Source: Dyadobacter sp. CY261
GTDB lineage: Bacteria; Bacteroidota; Bacteroidia; Cytophagales; Spirosomataceae
DNA: 64,000 nt
Assembly: GCF_021440085.1 (NCBI RefSeq)
Contig: NZ_JAKCPW010000006.1
Location: forward strand, 248,001 to 312,000
Direction: 5' to 3'
The position numbers and the translations under genes are program-made. The notes beneath the pieces were generated by a model that made no database searches, was not told the origin of the DNA, and worked only from the letters and a program-made list of their open reading frames with translations. Positions 34,427-43,367 of the stretch are shown piece after piece (the stretch's first letter is position 1; each line of letters begins with the position of its first letter).

Positions 34427-35686
34427 CTATACAACAAATTCGCGGCTGTCTTCATTTGCGGAAAAACTCATGTTCGAAGAATGCTGACGTATGAATGACT
34501 GAATATGCTGGGCAATGGCCTTAGATAACAGGGGAGGAACTGCGTTACCTATTTGATTATATTGAGATAGATTATTATCGGCTGATAGACCCCTTTTCTT
34601 CTGGAGTTGAGCAGATATCATCGTGCGCTTCCCTTTAAAAATGTATTCGTCTGGGAAAGATTGTAACCTTGCGGCTTCCCTCGAGGTTATATTTCTTGGT
34701 AAGAAAGGATGAATAAATGTGGAATAAAAAGAAGCTGGTATAGTAAAAGAAACTTGATCACCTTTCAAATGTCTATAGTTTGACTGATAAGAGGAAGTAG
34801 ACAAAATTCCCTTACCATTTCTTTTGCGAACACGCAAATCCTCTGGAATGCTTTCCAAACGCTCGCCTCTCTGGAGATGAGCATAGCGCTCGACAATCCG
34901 TTTTGTATGAACCATCGAAACATGGTTGTTAACCTCTCTTGAATTGGCCCGAGCCCATTCTTGATAGCCTGTAACCGCAGGACTGTCGTATTCCATTATT
35001 TCTGACCCTTCACCCGCAAAAATAACAGGCAGGTCGCCTATAGCTTCACTCACTGTTACTGCAGGTTTTAGCGCATAAACATTAAATATGCCGCCAATTG
35101 CACGATCATGAGTGAACGGAGGAGACCCAATTGGTAAACCATATACGTTTCCGACTATAAAAACGCGCTCTCTTGATTGTGGTACGCCGAAGTTTAGAGC
35201 ATTTAATCTCCATATTTCAACGTGGTAACCTAAGTTTCGGAATGTTGTAAGTATAATATCAATAACTCTGTCACCCTTTTCATTTCGTCGGCCTAGAATC
35301 CCAGACACATTCTCAATAACAAATACTTGGGGTTCTAAACATTCGACCCACTTTGCGAAGTTTATGAACAGTGTGTTCCTAGGGTCAGCGGGGTCTTTCG
35401 GAGGGCCAGCTAAGCTAAATCCTTGGCAAGGCGGCCCCCCAATTATGACATCCGGCACGGCACGGTTAGCTACCGCCCTTATGTCGGCAATATTACTAAG
35501 ATCGCGGATATCCGCTTTGATAATATTATGCTCTCCTGGGCTGGCATTCGCTAAAAGAGTCTCGGCTGCCCAATCATCCTTTTCCAAAGAAAGCTTCAGG
35601 TCAAAACCCGCCATTTCAAAGCCGAGCCCAAACCCACCTGCACCTGCAAACAAATCGAAGACTGAAAGAATTGATTTTTCAATCAT
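34427..35686 (-). CDS. C5-cytosine DNA methyltransferase
   Basis: This is a 419-aa enzyme, transferring methyl from SAM to cytosine C5 in DNA. All main motifs are present: motif I FAGAGGFGLGF, motif IV with catalytic Cys GGPPCQGFS, motif VI VIENVSG, motif VIII SRERVFIVG, the ROTSREAAR-like ITSREAARLQSFP, and motif X YNQIGNAVPP. The middle target-recognition region is intact. It lies 17 bp downstream of a Rossmann methyltransferase-like gene and is the last gene of the GHKL ATPase cassette, so it is probably the protecting methylase of a restriction system. Confidence 0.93.
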   Translation of the reverse strand: MIEKSILSVFDLFAGAGGFGLGFEMAGFDLKLSLEKDDWAAETLLANASPGEHNIIKADIRDLSNIADIRAVANRAVPDVIIGGPPCQGFSLAGPPKDPADPRNTLFINFAKWVECLEPQVFVIENVSGILGRRNEKGDRVIDIILTTFRNLGYHVEIWRLNALNFGVPQSRERVFIVGNVYGLPIGSPPFTHDRAIGGIFNVYALKPAVTVSEAIGDLPVIFAGEGSEIMEYDSPAVTGYQEWARANSREVNNHVSMVHTKRIVERYAHLQRGERLESIPEDLRVRKRNGKGILSTSSYQSNYRHLKGDQVSFTIPASFYSTFIHPFLPRNITSREAARLQSFPDEYIFKGKRTMISAQLQKKRGLSADNNLSQYNQIGNAVPPLLSKAIAQHIQSFIRQHSSNMSFSANEDSREFVV

Positions 35687-35703
35687 TACTGAAAATCAAG
35701 TAT

Positions 35704-36723
35704 TTACCAAATTGACTCCGTAAAGGTAGGATAAAATCGATATATTTGGGCGTAGCTTTGAAGATCACCGTCAGGAATGATTTTCAGATCCTGGACATTT
35801 TTAATAAAAGCTGACGACGTAAAATCGTACAAATCATGTAGTTTAGAATCGATGAGCCCAGTCTCTTTGACCGTCAAGTTTGGAACATTGATTTTGTACG
35901 GTTGATCAGACGTGGTGCAAAACGGCAATTCAAAAAAGTTTGCCGACGAGAAAATAGGTTCAGTATTTTTATCTAGAAAAATCCCGCCGTAAGTCAGCAT
36001 ACTCGCCCCATCATTGTACAAAATGTTAAAAGTCTGCTGAAACCGCAAGCGATTGTCTCCTGGTAGTAGGCCGTTTCTATTTTCGAGTGCAGTGTTGATT
36101 TCGTTTTCCATTATCTCCCTAATGACTAATGGAAGACCACTTAAGGACAGCTCCCGCCCAGTTATTCGTGCAGGAACCTTGGACCGGCTTACTTGGTCTT
36201 GCAACACTTTGAGACGATGCTCATGGATGCGTCCCGACGCAGTACTTCCATTCGGACTCGCTCCATCTTGACTATTATCCAAATTCAATCCTTCCGGCTG
36301 AACATTGACAGTTAGCAATAAAACGCTTCCGGGTTGGATTTTTGTACAGACAGAATTTAGATCTGACAAACACTCAGAATCCAGCTTTCCATCGTAATCT
36401 AACCAAATTATGGTTGGCTGGTCGTAGTTCAATCGAGGCAAAACATTCGATGCAGAATCAAATAGTATTTTTATACAAGAAAACGGACGATTAAATTCAA
36501 AGCGTGACTTAGCATTTTGCTCCTTTTCTATACTGATCATACTTGTCATTCCAAGGTTCTTGTGAAGCAATGAAAAATCGACAAAATACAATGACCCAAA
36601 TCCCACGTACTGATAATCTTTAACAGGGGAAAATGCACCCAATTTTCTAAAGGCTTCAACTATCATTTTTCTTTCGACAGTCTTCGCAGGGCGTAATCGA
36701 TAATTGATTTTTCTGAAGCTCAT
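35704..36723 (-). CDS. Rossmann methyltransferase-like protein of the GHKL cassette
   Basis: This is a 339-aa protein. ATG 36723 is chosen because GGAGG stands six bases before it and the upstream gene stops one base earlier. The N-terminus, RPAKTVERKMIVEAFRKLG, is followed by a Rossmann-like nucleotide/SAM site (YVGFGSLYFVD, then SIEKEQNAKSRFEFN) and IIWLDYDGKL. It resembles proteins annotated as O-methyltransferase-like in similar cassettes; whether it is an active methylase is unknown. The tight coupling to the ATPase suggests a common complex. Confidence 0.7.
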   Translation of the reverse strand: MSFRKINYRLRPAKTVERKMIVEAFRKLGAFSPVKDYQYVGFGSLYFVDFSLLHKNLGMTSMISIEKEQNAKSRFEFNRPFSCIKILFDSASNVLPRLNYDQPTIIWLDYDGKLDSECLSDLNSVCTKIQPGSVLLLTVNVQPEGLNLDNSQDGASPNGSTASGRIHEHRLKVLQDQVSRSKVPARITGRELSLSGLPLVIREIMENEINTALENRNGLLPGDNRLRFQQTFNILYNDGASMLTYGGIFLDKNTEPIFSSANFFELPFCTTSDQPYKINVPNLTVKETGLIDSKLHDLYDFTSSAFIKNVQDLKIIPDGDLQSYAQIYRFYPTFTESIW

Positions 36724-36724
36724 A

Positions 36725-38083
36725 TTATCCTCCAACCTCCATTTCCAAAAAGTATTCAAATGTCCTTATTCCCACATCAGCAGTACTATTTGTTTTGAGA
36801 ACACGCTTTACCCTATCTACCTCATCTTTATCTCTTTTGTATGTAATAGACACTTTCTTTTCTTTTGGCTCGGATTTAAGATCGACAACAGGGTGAGTAA
36901 ATACTTTTGCTGTCGTCTTTTGTATCGATTCATTTGTCTTTGTAATATCTGCGATATCAACAGACACTGCTTTCTGGACAATATTACTGTAGAAAAGATC
37001 TTGTGGAGAGGGATCGTTTTCTCTCTCCTCTTTCATAAGGTTTAAAAAAGAATTTATTGGTTTCATTATCGAAACCATCTGCTGCCTAACACCTTTGAAA
37101 ATTGCTGAATCTAAATCAACACCATTTTTCGTTGTATTCCAAGGCAATTTGCTTGCGTCGTCTGCTTCGAAGAAAGCATAGCCCCTAAATCGCTGGTATT
37201 GACCATGATACTTAGGCCCCCCATCCTTATCTCTTCCTCCAGTCCATCCAGTTATTGCCGTTTGCTCCGGCCCTAGGACAAGACGTCCGTTACAGAAAAC
37301 GTACCATCCCCCTTCCTCCAGAATAGCTTCCCCTACACCCGCAAGAATTCGAATATTAACATCATCGTTGTACTTCTGTTCAAAATATGCTGGCTTAATC
37401 TCATCAGATGTTAACAGTTCCAAATTCCTCCTCTTCAACTCGATAGAATTGATTCTAATGACCAGTCCTTTACTGATTGGATATAAATTCTCGAGCTCTA
37501 ATTCAGTTTTTAGCTCATTAATAAAAGTGGCATTACCAAAATCCCTAATAACTTCCGGATTCAGCTTGTCGATGATAATTTCAGTACCTAGGGCGACGTG
37601 ACCGGTATTTGAGACTTCGTAACCTTTCAACTTAAACTGCCATTCTTTCTGTTTAGCCCATTCGTCGACATCCACATCTAACTCGAAACTAGATGTAGAT
37701 TCAGAAGATTTTATGTTAAAGTGTCGTCCAATTTTAAACAACGCCCTCTTCATGCCTATTCCAAACTGACCTACCGACCCTTTAATCCCTGGAAAATCAG
37801 ATGGGCGCCCAAACCTAAACGCATAATCCCTTGCTGTATCGATGTTTATTCCGCCGCAGTTGTCTTTAATCAAAAAGGTCTTTGGCGTAATTGTGATGTC
37901 AATATGATAGTTGCTATAGTCGTCGTCCCGAACCAATGACCGAGCGCCATCCACGCAGTTGTCAACCAAATCTCCAATTGCATCCTTAAGCGATACGTCC
38001 CGTATCAACATGGTAATAAAGAAGCCCTTCGTAGGCTCAGTATCTATAATATTCGGATCCTTTTTTTCTGCATCTGTGGACAT
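36725..38083 (-). CDS. GHKL (MORC/MutL-like) ATPase
   Basis: This is a 452-aa protein. The Bergerat ATP-binding fold shows the N-box AIGDLVDNCVDGA (the usual Glu is Asp), the DNCGGI box, a flexible lid with GSVGQFGIGMKRALF, and GTEIII. About 150 residues of linker and a mostly helical C-terminus follow. Prokaryotic MORC-type GHKL ATPases were predicted by Iyer, Abhiman and Aravind to work in restriction systems with cytosine methylases. It is coupled to the downstream Rossmann gene with a one-base gap. The Asp for the catalytic Glu is a notable change. Confidence 0.88.
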   Translation of the reverse strand: MSTDAEKKDPNIIDTEPTKGFFITMLIRDVSLKDAIGDLVDNCVDGARSLVRDDDYSNYHIDITITPKTFLIKDNCGGINIDTARDYAFRFGRPSDFPGIKGSVGQFGIGMKRALFKIGRHFNIKSSESTSSFELDVDVDEWAKQKEWQFKLKGYEVSNTGHVALGTEIIIDKLNPEVIRDFGNATFINELKTELELENLYPISKGLVIRINSIELKRRNLELLTSDEIKPAYFEQKYNDDVNIRILAGVGEAILEEGGWYVFCNGRLVLGPEQTAITGWTGGRDKDGGPKYHGQYQRFRGYAFFEADDASKLPWNTTKNGVDLDSAIFKGVRQQMVSIMKPINSFLNLMKEERENDPSPQDLFYSNIVQKAVSVDIADITKTNESIQKTTAKVFTHPVVDLKSEPKEKKVSITYKRDKDEVDRVKRVLKTNSTADVGIRTFEYFLEMEVGG

Positions 38084-38163
38084 ATGCTAACTTAAACTTG
38101 GTTTTCCCTAATCGTGTAATATAAGTATTTTTCAACTTATGTTGTATTATCAATCGGCTCATT

Positions 38164-38463
38164 TTATTTAACGTCTCCAAAATGATACCGCCCTAGTAAC
38201 CCAGGCATGTTGATTATCGTGTTGTCGCCTCCATCTGTGTTTCGTGTAGGGATAGCATGGTGGCATTTCCACGGCTGCCTTGAAGAGCGACAATGAGTGC
38301 ATATAGCAAACCCGGCCACCTGGAAAACATTTCTCCTCAATGCAATAGTGCTCTCACGTGCTCCCTTCCATATCGAATAGCAAGACGGATCGTCGTAGAA
38401 TGTAAGGCCAATCAAACATGAAAAGAAGAGCGGCAGATTGTTTATGTTCAAAACACCAATCAT
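38164..38463 (-). CDS. HNH-like nuclease, short or decayed
   Basis: This is a 99-aa frame 80 bp upstream of the GHKL gene. A zinc-type pair CTHC, then KCHHAIP and GGDNTIINMPGLL, followed by GRYHFGD, follows the HNH pattern (HH...GG.D...N..LL..CH), but the last Cys pair is reduced to YH. This C-terminal wording is also that of group II intron maturases, so the frame may be a remnant rather than the nuclease of the methylase cassette. The N-terminal half has no homology I recognise. Confidence 0.45.
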   Translation of the reverse strand: MIGVLNINNLPLFFSCLIGLTFYDDPSCYSIWKGARESTIALRRNVFQVAGFAICTHCRSSRQPWKCHHAIPTRNTDGGDNTIINMPGLLGRYHFGDVK

Positions 38464-38665
38464 CGACGTACCTTTAAGTTGAGCAAGGACAACTATTTTT
38501 CGATCTTAATAGCCCAAAAACAGGAATTTCCGCGTAACGCAAGGATGAGAAAACGTTAGCGAGTCCAGCGCTCACTTGAGTTAGTGACTGTCGATGGATT
38601 TTCTCAGATAGACGATGTCGCCGGTTAGGGCCGATCAGGCAGGTTGGGAAATGATCGTCAATTTT

Positions 38666-38684
38666 TGTGCAAATCGTGTGCAAA
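38666..38684. repeat. direct TGTGCAAA repeats by tRNA-Val
   Basis: TGTGCAAA occurs at 38666-38673 and 38677-38684 (11-nt pitch), between the island and the 3' side of tRNA-Val. Short direct repeats here resemble integrase arm-type sites. They differ from the TGCCCCCA arms at 17.5-17.8 kb, so a different recombinase may be involved. Confidence 0.4.
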
Positions 38685-38721
38685 CAAAAAAGCACTTATA
38701 GAATTTTGTCTATAAGTGCTT
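38685..38721 (-). terminator. rho-independent terminator of tRNA-Val
   Basis: A perfect 13-bp stem, AAGCACTTATAGA / TCTATAAGTGCTT, around ATTTTG, followed on the minus strand by a run of T (A5-6 at 38685-38690), 12 bp beyond the tRNA 3' end. Confidence 0.85.
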
Positions 38722-38732
38722 GATCTTCACCG

Positions 38733-38807
38733 TGGGAGTTGAGGGATTCGAACCCCCGACCCTCTGCTTGTAAGGCAGATGCTCTGAACCAACTGAGCTA
38801 AACTCCC
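38733..38807 (-). tRNA. tRNA-Val (TAC anticodon)
   Basis: This 75-nt cloverleaf has the acceptor stem GGGAGTT/AACTCCC, D-arm TAGCTCAGTTGG, anticodon stem-loop TCTGC-CTTACAA-GCAGA (anticodon TAC) and T-arm GGGGGTTCGAACCCC. The 3' CCA is not encoded. It marks the border between the island and the backbone genes. Confidence 0.97.
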
Positions 38808-38929
38808 TTTTTGTTTTTTCTGTTTCCCCGTCGTTTGGGAGTGCAAATATGTGCGACTGATTTGAACTCTGCAAATATTCTTTAAAAAAAGTTTAAAATA
38901 ATTTTTAACCCTTTGATTACCAGTATTCG

Positions 38930-39664
38930 CTATTCGAAATTTAAATAGAGCGTTACGGTATGAGTGCGCATGCGGCTGATGCCATTTCCAGCAGAATTCT
39001 TTCCAGGCACGAGCATATTCGTTAATCCGTGCGAGAAACGCAGTTCCGGGGCGAATTTGAAGAACTCAAAGAATTGCTCATATCCGATCCCGTAATCGAT
39101 GGAGAGGTCGCTCGACTTGGTATCCAGAGCCCCGACCCCACCGCCACGGGCACGCTTCACGTTCGTTTCCACCCCGAACGTCATCCCTGCAACCATATAC
39201 ATGCGTGAGTTCACACGCCGGACGGATTTGTATTTTAACAAGAGCGGCACTTCAATCCAGGTTGATTCCCGTTTTTCGGTGATGTCGGTGCCATTGGGAT
39301 AGCTGAATTTCACATGCCGCTCGTAAAGCGACACCGACGGTGTCGTACGCAGGTCAAAATGCTCATTCAGGAAGGCATTAATGGTAAAACCCATGCGAAA
39401 TGCCGCATTTGTGGGCGACTGGATCACAAAAGCCGAGTCCTTGGTGACGAAGTCGTTGCTATGCTTGATATTAAAACGGGTAAACGGCACGGCGAACAGG
39501 ATGCCGTAATGGATCGGCTTGTCGTCGTAATATTCGAGGTGCTTACGACGGTAACCGATGCCTTGTGACTGAGCCTCCTGCGCTGCCATCAGCAACGCGA
39601 GGATGCCTATGATTACTTGTGTCCGACGTAAATTGAACAGATCCCGAAGGTAAGTGATATGCAT
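38930..39664 (-). CDS. porT: PorT-like type IX secretion outer-membrane barrel
   Basis: This is a 244-aa protein. A signal peptide with hydrophobic core (VIIGILALLMAAQ) ends near an AQS/Q site. The mature part is an outer-membrane beta-barrel of alternating strands (RFNIKHSNDFV, MGFTINAFLNEHFDL, MRTHTVTLYLNFE). PorT is needed for the type IX secretion system of gliding Bacteroidota. The gene begins inside the end of ubiE, overlapping by 52 bp; the ubiE-porT pair is a recognised arrangement in the phylum, which supports the assignment. Confidence 0.85.
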   Translation of the reverse strand: MHITYLRDLFNLRRTQVIIGILALLMAAQEAQSQGIGYRRKHLEYYDDKPIHYGILFAVPFTRFNIKHSNDFVTKDSAFVIQSPTNAAFRMGFTINAFLNEHFDLRTTPSVSLYERHVKFSYPNGTDITEKRESTWIEVPLLLKYKSVRRVNSRMYMVAGMTFGVETNVKRARGGGVGALDTKSSDLSIDYGIGYEQFFEFFKFAPELRFSHGLTNMLVPGKNSAGNGISRMRTHTVTLYLNFE

Positions 39665-40335
39665 TTGGTATTTATGAAACCTGCTTTTTTATAAATATCA
39701 AGAAAAGCTTCTCCATCCGGAAAAGCCTGTACGGACTCGGGCAGGTAAGTATATGCTGCACTGTCCTTGGAGACCGTTTTCCCTATAACTGGTAGAATAT
39801 ATTTAAAATAAAAATTATAAATCTGCTTGAACGGAAAGCTTTTGGGCTTCGAAAATTCGACCACCACACAAGTTCCTCCTGGCTTCATCACGCGGTTCAT
39901 CTCCGTCAGTCCAGCCAGCAAATTCTGAAAATTGCGTACTCCAAACGAAACGATAATCGCGTCAAAATAATTGTCTGTAAAAGCCAAACTTTCGGAATCG
40001 CCACTTTGAAGGTTAATCACATCCTGCTTGCCTAGTTTAGCGATTTTCTCTCGCCCTACGGCCAGCATCCCTTCCGAAATATCGACCCCGATAATTTTCT
40101 CCGGCTTCAATGCCAACGCTTCGATTGCGAAGTCGCCGGTACCCGTTGCGATATCTAGAATAACTTTGGGTTGCTGTTTTTTCAGCAGTTTGATCGCTCT
40201 TTTGCGCCAATATATATCTACACCGCCACTCAGGACATGGTTCAGCAAATCGTATTTGGGTGAGATATTGTCGAACATCTCGGCAACCTGCTCCCGTTTG
40301 GTCCCTTCCTTATCTTTATAGGGTACTACACTCAT
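39613..40335 (-). CDS. ubiE: UbiE/MenG quinone methyltransferase
   Basis: This is a 240-aa SAM-dependent methyltransferase for the last step of menaquinone synthesis (demethylmenaquinone to menaquinone). The UbiE signature YDLLNHVLSGGVDIYWRKRA leads into the SAM motif ILDIATGTGDFAIEA and the IIVSFGVRNFQNL and RVMKPGGTCVVVEFSKPK motifs. The length is as for the family. Bacteroidota usually make menaquinone, so MenG activity is expected. It is followed by, and overlaps, porT. Confidence 0.95.
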   Translation of the reverse strand: MSVVPYKDKEGTKREQVAEMFDNISPKYDLLNHVLSGGVDIYWRKRAIKLLKKQQPKVILDIATGTGDFAIEALALKPEKIIGVDISEGMLAVGREKIAKLGKQDVINLQSGDSESLAFTDNYFDAIIVSFGVRNFQNLLAGLTEMNRVMKPGGTCVVVEFSKPKSFPFKQIYNFYFKYILPVIGKTVSKDSAAYTYLPESVQAFPDGEAFLDIYKKAGFINTKCISLTFGICSIYVGHK

Positions 40336-40489
40336 CTTTTAGCTATTTTCAACAACTGGCAAAACTAACAGATATTTACGGTTATCACATGGAGCAACAC
40401 CATCTTATTGGCTTCTACAACAGGTGACCAGAATGAAATACGCACGTATCAATGGCTAAACAAACATTTAGTCCTGATCATTACCGGCC

Positions 40490-41284
40490 ATGCGTTACAT
40501 TTTCCTTTTTGCAGTCTGCCTTATTATAAATCCAGCCATTGCACAGCGGGGCCATTACCGCTCGTCCAACGGCATCAGCGATAAGAAAAGCTATAATCGC
40601 CGCTCCGCCCATCCGTATTTCATAAGCGCCCGAGGCGGCCTTACCCAGTTTTACGGGGAACTGAATAGCCAGGCAATGCATAGCATGGCGGGAATCAGTT
40701 TCGGAAGGATATTTAACAAACAATTAGCGATCGAGCTCGATTACAATGCAGGAAGCATTGGCGGTGAAAAAAGGCCCTTTTTCAATTCTTATTTTGTGAA
40801 TGAATACAACTCGGCGGAATGCCTGGTCAGATGGGACTTGTCGGAACAATTTGCTCACCGCGAACCCGGACTTGCGCACCTCATTGCGTATGCCGGTCTG
40901 GGGCAGATCTGGTTCAGCGCACAGGCATTCGGCATTGACCACGACCGGCTGCTGCGATTTACAAACAGTTCCCAAAGTGCGAGAAATCCACTTTTTCTGC
41001 GCTGGGGACCGCCCAGAGGACCTCGGGGAATCCAAAAAACGCGTGAAGGATTACTTCTGCTCGGCACTTCTGTGGAGTATGCGTTGTTAGAAAAATGGAA
41101 AGTCGCGGTCGACTACCGTTTCTACTTTGTCCGAACCGACAAGCTGGATGCGACCTCCGGACGACGGCTGATCAACCCGGAAGAAAGTGAATCGTACAGC
41201 GATACACCTAATGATACATTCAGTTTCATTTCCGTATCATTGCAATACCATTTCGGCCGACCAAGGAAAAAGAATGGAGGTTAA
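40490..41284 (+). CDS. outer-membrane beta-barrel protein
   Basis: This is a 264-aa protein with a signal peptide (IFLFAVCLIINPAIAQ) and a mature part of amphipathic strands typical of the OMP_b-brl superfamily (ISARGGLTQFYGELN, then AIELDYNAGSIG, and the last strand FISVSLQYHF ending in aromatic residues). It resembles the DUF6089-type barrel proteins. No function is proposed. It is the first gene of a plus-strand pair, 13 bp before the next gene. Confidence 0.75.
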   Translation: MRYIFLFAVCLIINPAIAQRGHYRSSNGISDKKSYNRRSAHPYFISARGGLTQFYGELNSQAMHSMAGISFGRIFNKQLAIELDYNAGSIGGEKRPFFNSYFVNEYNSAECLVRWDLSEQFAHREPGLAHLIAYAGLGQIWFSAQAFGIDHDRLLRFTNSSQSARNPLFLRWGPPRGPRGIQKTREGLLLLGTSVEYALLEKWKVAVDYRFYFVRTDKLDATSGRRLINPEESESYSDTPNDTFSFISVSLQYHFGRPRKKNGG

Positions 41285-41296
41285 CGATGTTCAATA

Positions 41297-41881
41297 ATGA
41301 TTTCTACCACTGTTAAATACAAACTTTACCCATCATTGCTCAGTTGCTTCGACCGCTTCGAGCGAGGTTATCTTGATGAACAGGGTTTGCTCGACCGTAT
41401 CAACCGTATACCCATTCCGCAAACCGAAGCACAGTTCCGTGGTGTATCATTTGAAGATGCCGTCATCAAAGGAATTGGGGAAGAATCGTTTGACATAGAT
41501 ATTCTTTCGCGTGTGAGATCATTTTTACCACGTCCAATGCTAAAAACGCAGGTTTATTGCGAGTACCAGCTAAACGACAGCCTCATTTACGGCTATGTGG
41601 ATGTGATCGGGAAAATGCTTGCGGTAGATATTAAAACCACTAGCAACTACCGCTCAGGCTGTTTTGCCAAAAGTCACCAGAACTTTTATCTCCCTGCATT
41701 ACGCGCAAAAGGCATCAGAAGCCTTCGGTATGTGATCACGGATTTTAAGGATGTGTATCTCGAAGAATATGATCAAATGGCTGATCTAACCTTTCAGGAG
41801 GCCCAGATCTCCCGCTTCTGCGAATTTCTCGAAACCCGGCGCGAACGCATTAGCGACCTGCGGGTATTTTCCAGGATCTAA
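41297..41881 (+). CDS. PD-(D/E)XK nuclease-like protein
   Basis: This is a 194-aa soluble protein. The segment YGYVDVIGKMLAVDIKTTSNY has the motif II/III pattern of PD-(D/E)XK nucleases (Asp, then Asp-Ile-Lys), followed by a QNFYLPA helix as in RecB-type Q-motifs. The enzyme may therefore be a small nuclease; the upstream Glu or Asp of the family is not certain. It follows the barrel gene at 13 bp and ends 15 bp from the convergent response-regulator gene. Confidence 0.6.
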   Translation: MISTTVKYKLYPSLLSCFDRFERGYLDEQGLLDRINRIPIPQTEAQFRGVSFEDAVIKGIGEESFDIDILSRVRSFLPRPMLKTQVYCEYQLNDSLIYGYVDVIGKMLAVDIKTTSNYRSGCFAKSHQNFYLPALRAKGIRSLRYVITDFKDVYLEEYDQMADLTFQEAQISRFCEFLETRRERISDLRVFSRI

Positions 41882-41895
41882 CATCGATAACCTCG

Positions 41896-42564
41896 TTAGA
41901 AATCAAGCAATTGGTGTTTTACTGCAAAAATAGCTAGACTGACCGAATTGCCTGCACCCGTCTTTTCGAGCAAATTTTTACGATGACCTTCCACTGTTCG
42001 GTAGCTAATGAACAGCTCTTCTGCAATGCGTGCCGTATTATAGCCTCTGCAAATCAGTGCCAAAACCTCCATTTCACGGTCGGTAAGGCCGATATTTAAT
42101 GAGGGAATGGACACTTTGCTCCGCGAAGGCTTTAAATCGCGCGCCTGCAATCCCTGCCGCATTACCTGCGCGATGTCATCGTTAATATAGTATCCCTTGG
42201 AAATGACTTGCTCAATGGCTTCGCTCAGAATTATCTGGTCGATGTCCTTGGGCAGATAACCGTGCACGCCTACACGCATGAGCTGCAAAATGTGCTCGGG
42301 GGAGTAATTCATGGAAAGGATAATGATTTTCAGATTGGGGTATTGCTTCAGGAGCAATTCAGCCACTTCCTTCCCGTCCATTCCTTTCATAAAAAGGTCC
42401 AGTAATACCACGTCCGGCATAGCGGCAGCAATTTTTTCTGCCAACTCTTCGCCCGAAGCAGCTTCCAGCACCACCGAGAAATCCTCATTCCGGCCTAAAA
42501 TCTGGCCCAAACCCTGGCGGAAAAGTTTATGGTCGTCCGCAATCGCTATTTTGATCGGTTTCAA
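41896..42564 (-). CDS. LuxR/NarL-type response regulator
   Basis: This is a 222-aa protein: a receiver domain with the acidic pocket DDHK and phospho-acceptor Asp in VVLLDLFMKG, the Lys in YLPKDID, then a C-terminal LuxR HTH (LTDREMEVLALICRG, then IAEELFISYRTVEGHRKNL). It receives phosphate from the histidine kinase encoded 17 bp upstream. Confidence 0.93.
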   Translation of the reverse strand: MKPIKIAIADDHKLFRQGLGQILGRNEDFSVVLEAASGEELAEKIAAAMPDVVLLDLFMKGMDGKEVAELLLKQYPNLKIIILSMNYSPEHILQLMRVGVHGYLPKDIDQIILSEAIEQVISKGYYINDDIAQVMRQGLQARDLKPSRSKVSIPSLNIGLTDREMEVLALICRGYNTARIAEELFISYRTVEGHRKNLLEKTGAGNSVSLAIFAVKHQLLDF

Positions 42565-42581
42565 TTCTTTTAATGGAAATG

Positions 42582-43367
42582 TTAGAGTGGTATATCAATT
42601 TTAATGCGGGTGCCCGCCCCGGGCGCGGAGTCCAAAATGAGCTTTGCATCTAGTAAATCCGTTCTCGTCCGGATTGTACTCATTCCCATACCTGTCTGTT
42701 TGTGACCGGAGGCCACATCAAAACCCTTTCCATTATCACCCATTTGTAGGATCAAATGCGGGCCGTTTTGATGGAGGTCAAAAGTAATTTCACTCGCCTC
42801 GGCGTGTTTGACCACATTGCCTATGACTTCCTGGATGATACGGTACAAAATTGTCTGTTGATATGCTGAAAGCGTTTCGGCGGGATCGTCGATCGAGCAG
42901 TGGATATGCATTCCTGCATCCTCCATCCGGTTCAGCAAAATTTTCACAGCACCAGCAAACCCAAAATTCTCAATAATGACCGGCGAAAGGTTATGTGCAA
43001 TTTGCCGGACGTCCTTTACCACATCACCCAATATCTGCCCTGAACGCGCCGCCAGGCCTTTCATTTCCTCCGGTGATTTTTCATATTGGATCTGATTCAC
43101 AAAAAGGCGTACCGCAGACAAAGAAGCCCCTACCTCGTCGTGCAAGTCACGCGCGATGCGCTCGCGTTCATTTTCCTGTGAGGCGACGATAGATTCAAGG
43201 ATTTTTTTTTGATGGCTCATTTCCATCTGATGCAGGCTCCTTTGTTGGAAATGTAGTTTCCGCTGATAAAGCAATACGAAAATGACGATCGCCAATGCCA
43301 TCATCACCATAATACCGATCCCTCCGAAAAGTAACTGCGCGAATTCTATTTCCTCCGGCCGACCCAT
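42582..43367 (-). CDS. sensor histidine kinase, HisKA_3 type
   Basis: This is a 261-aa kinase. One N-terminal transmembrane helix (IMVMMALAIVIFVLLYQ) is followed by a coiled coil, the HisKA_3 phospho-acceptor box ERERIARDLHDEVGASL with its His, and a GHKL ATPase (IIQEVIGNVVKHAEAS, then MGDNGKGFDV and GMGMSTIRTRTDLL). It has no periplasmic sensor, and the upstream gene, which it overlaps by 22 bp, encodes a multi-spanning membrane protein that could be its sensor (inference). Confidence 0.92.
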   Translation of the reverse strand: MGRPEEIEFAQLLFGGIGIMVMMALAIVIFVLLYQRKLHFQQRSLHQMEMSHQKKILESIVASQENERERIARDLHDEVGASLSAVRLFVNQIQYEKSPEEMKGLAARSGQILGDVVKDVRQIAHNLSPVIIENFGFAGAVKILLNRMEDAGMHIHCSIDDPAETLSAYQQTILYRIIQEVIGNVVKHAEASEITFDLHQNGPHLILQMGDNGKGFDVASGHKQTGMGMSTIRTRTDLLDAKLILDSAPGAGTRIKIDIPL

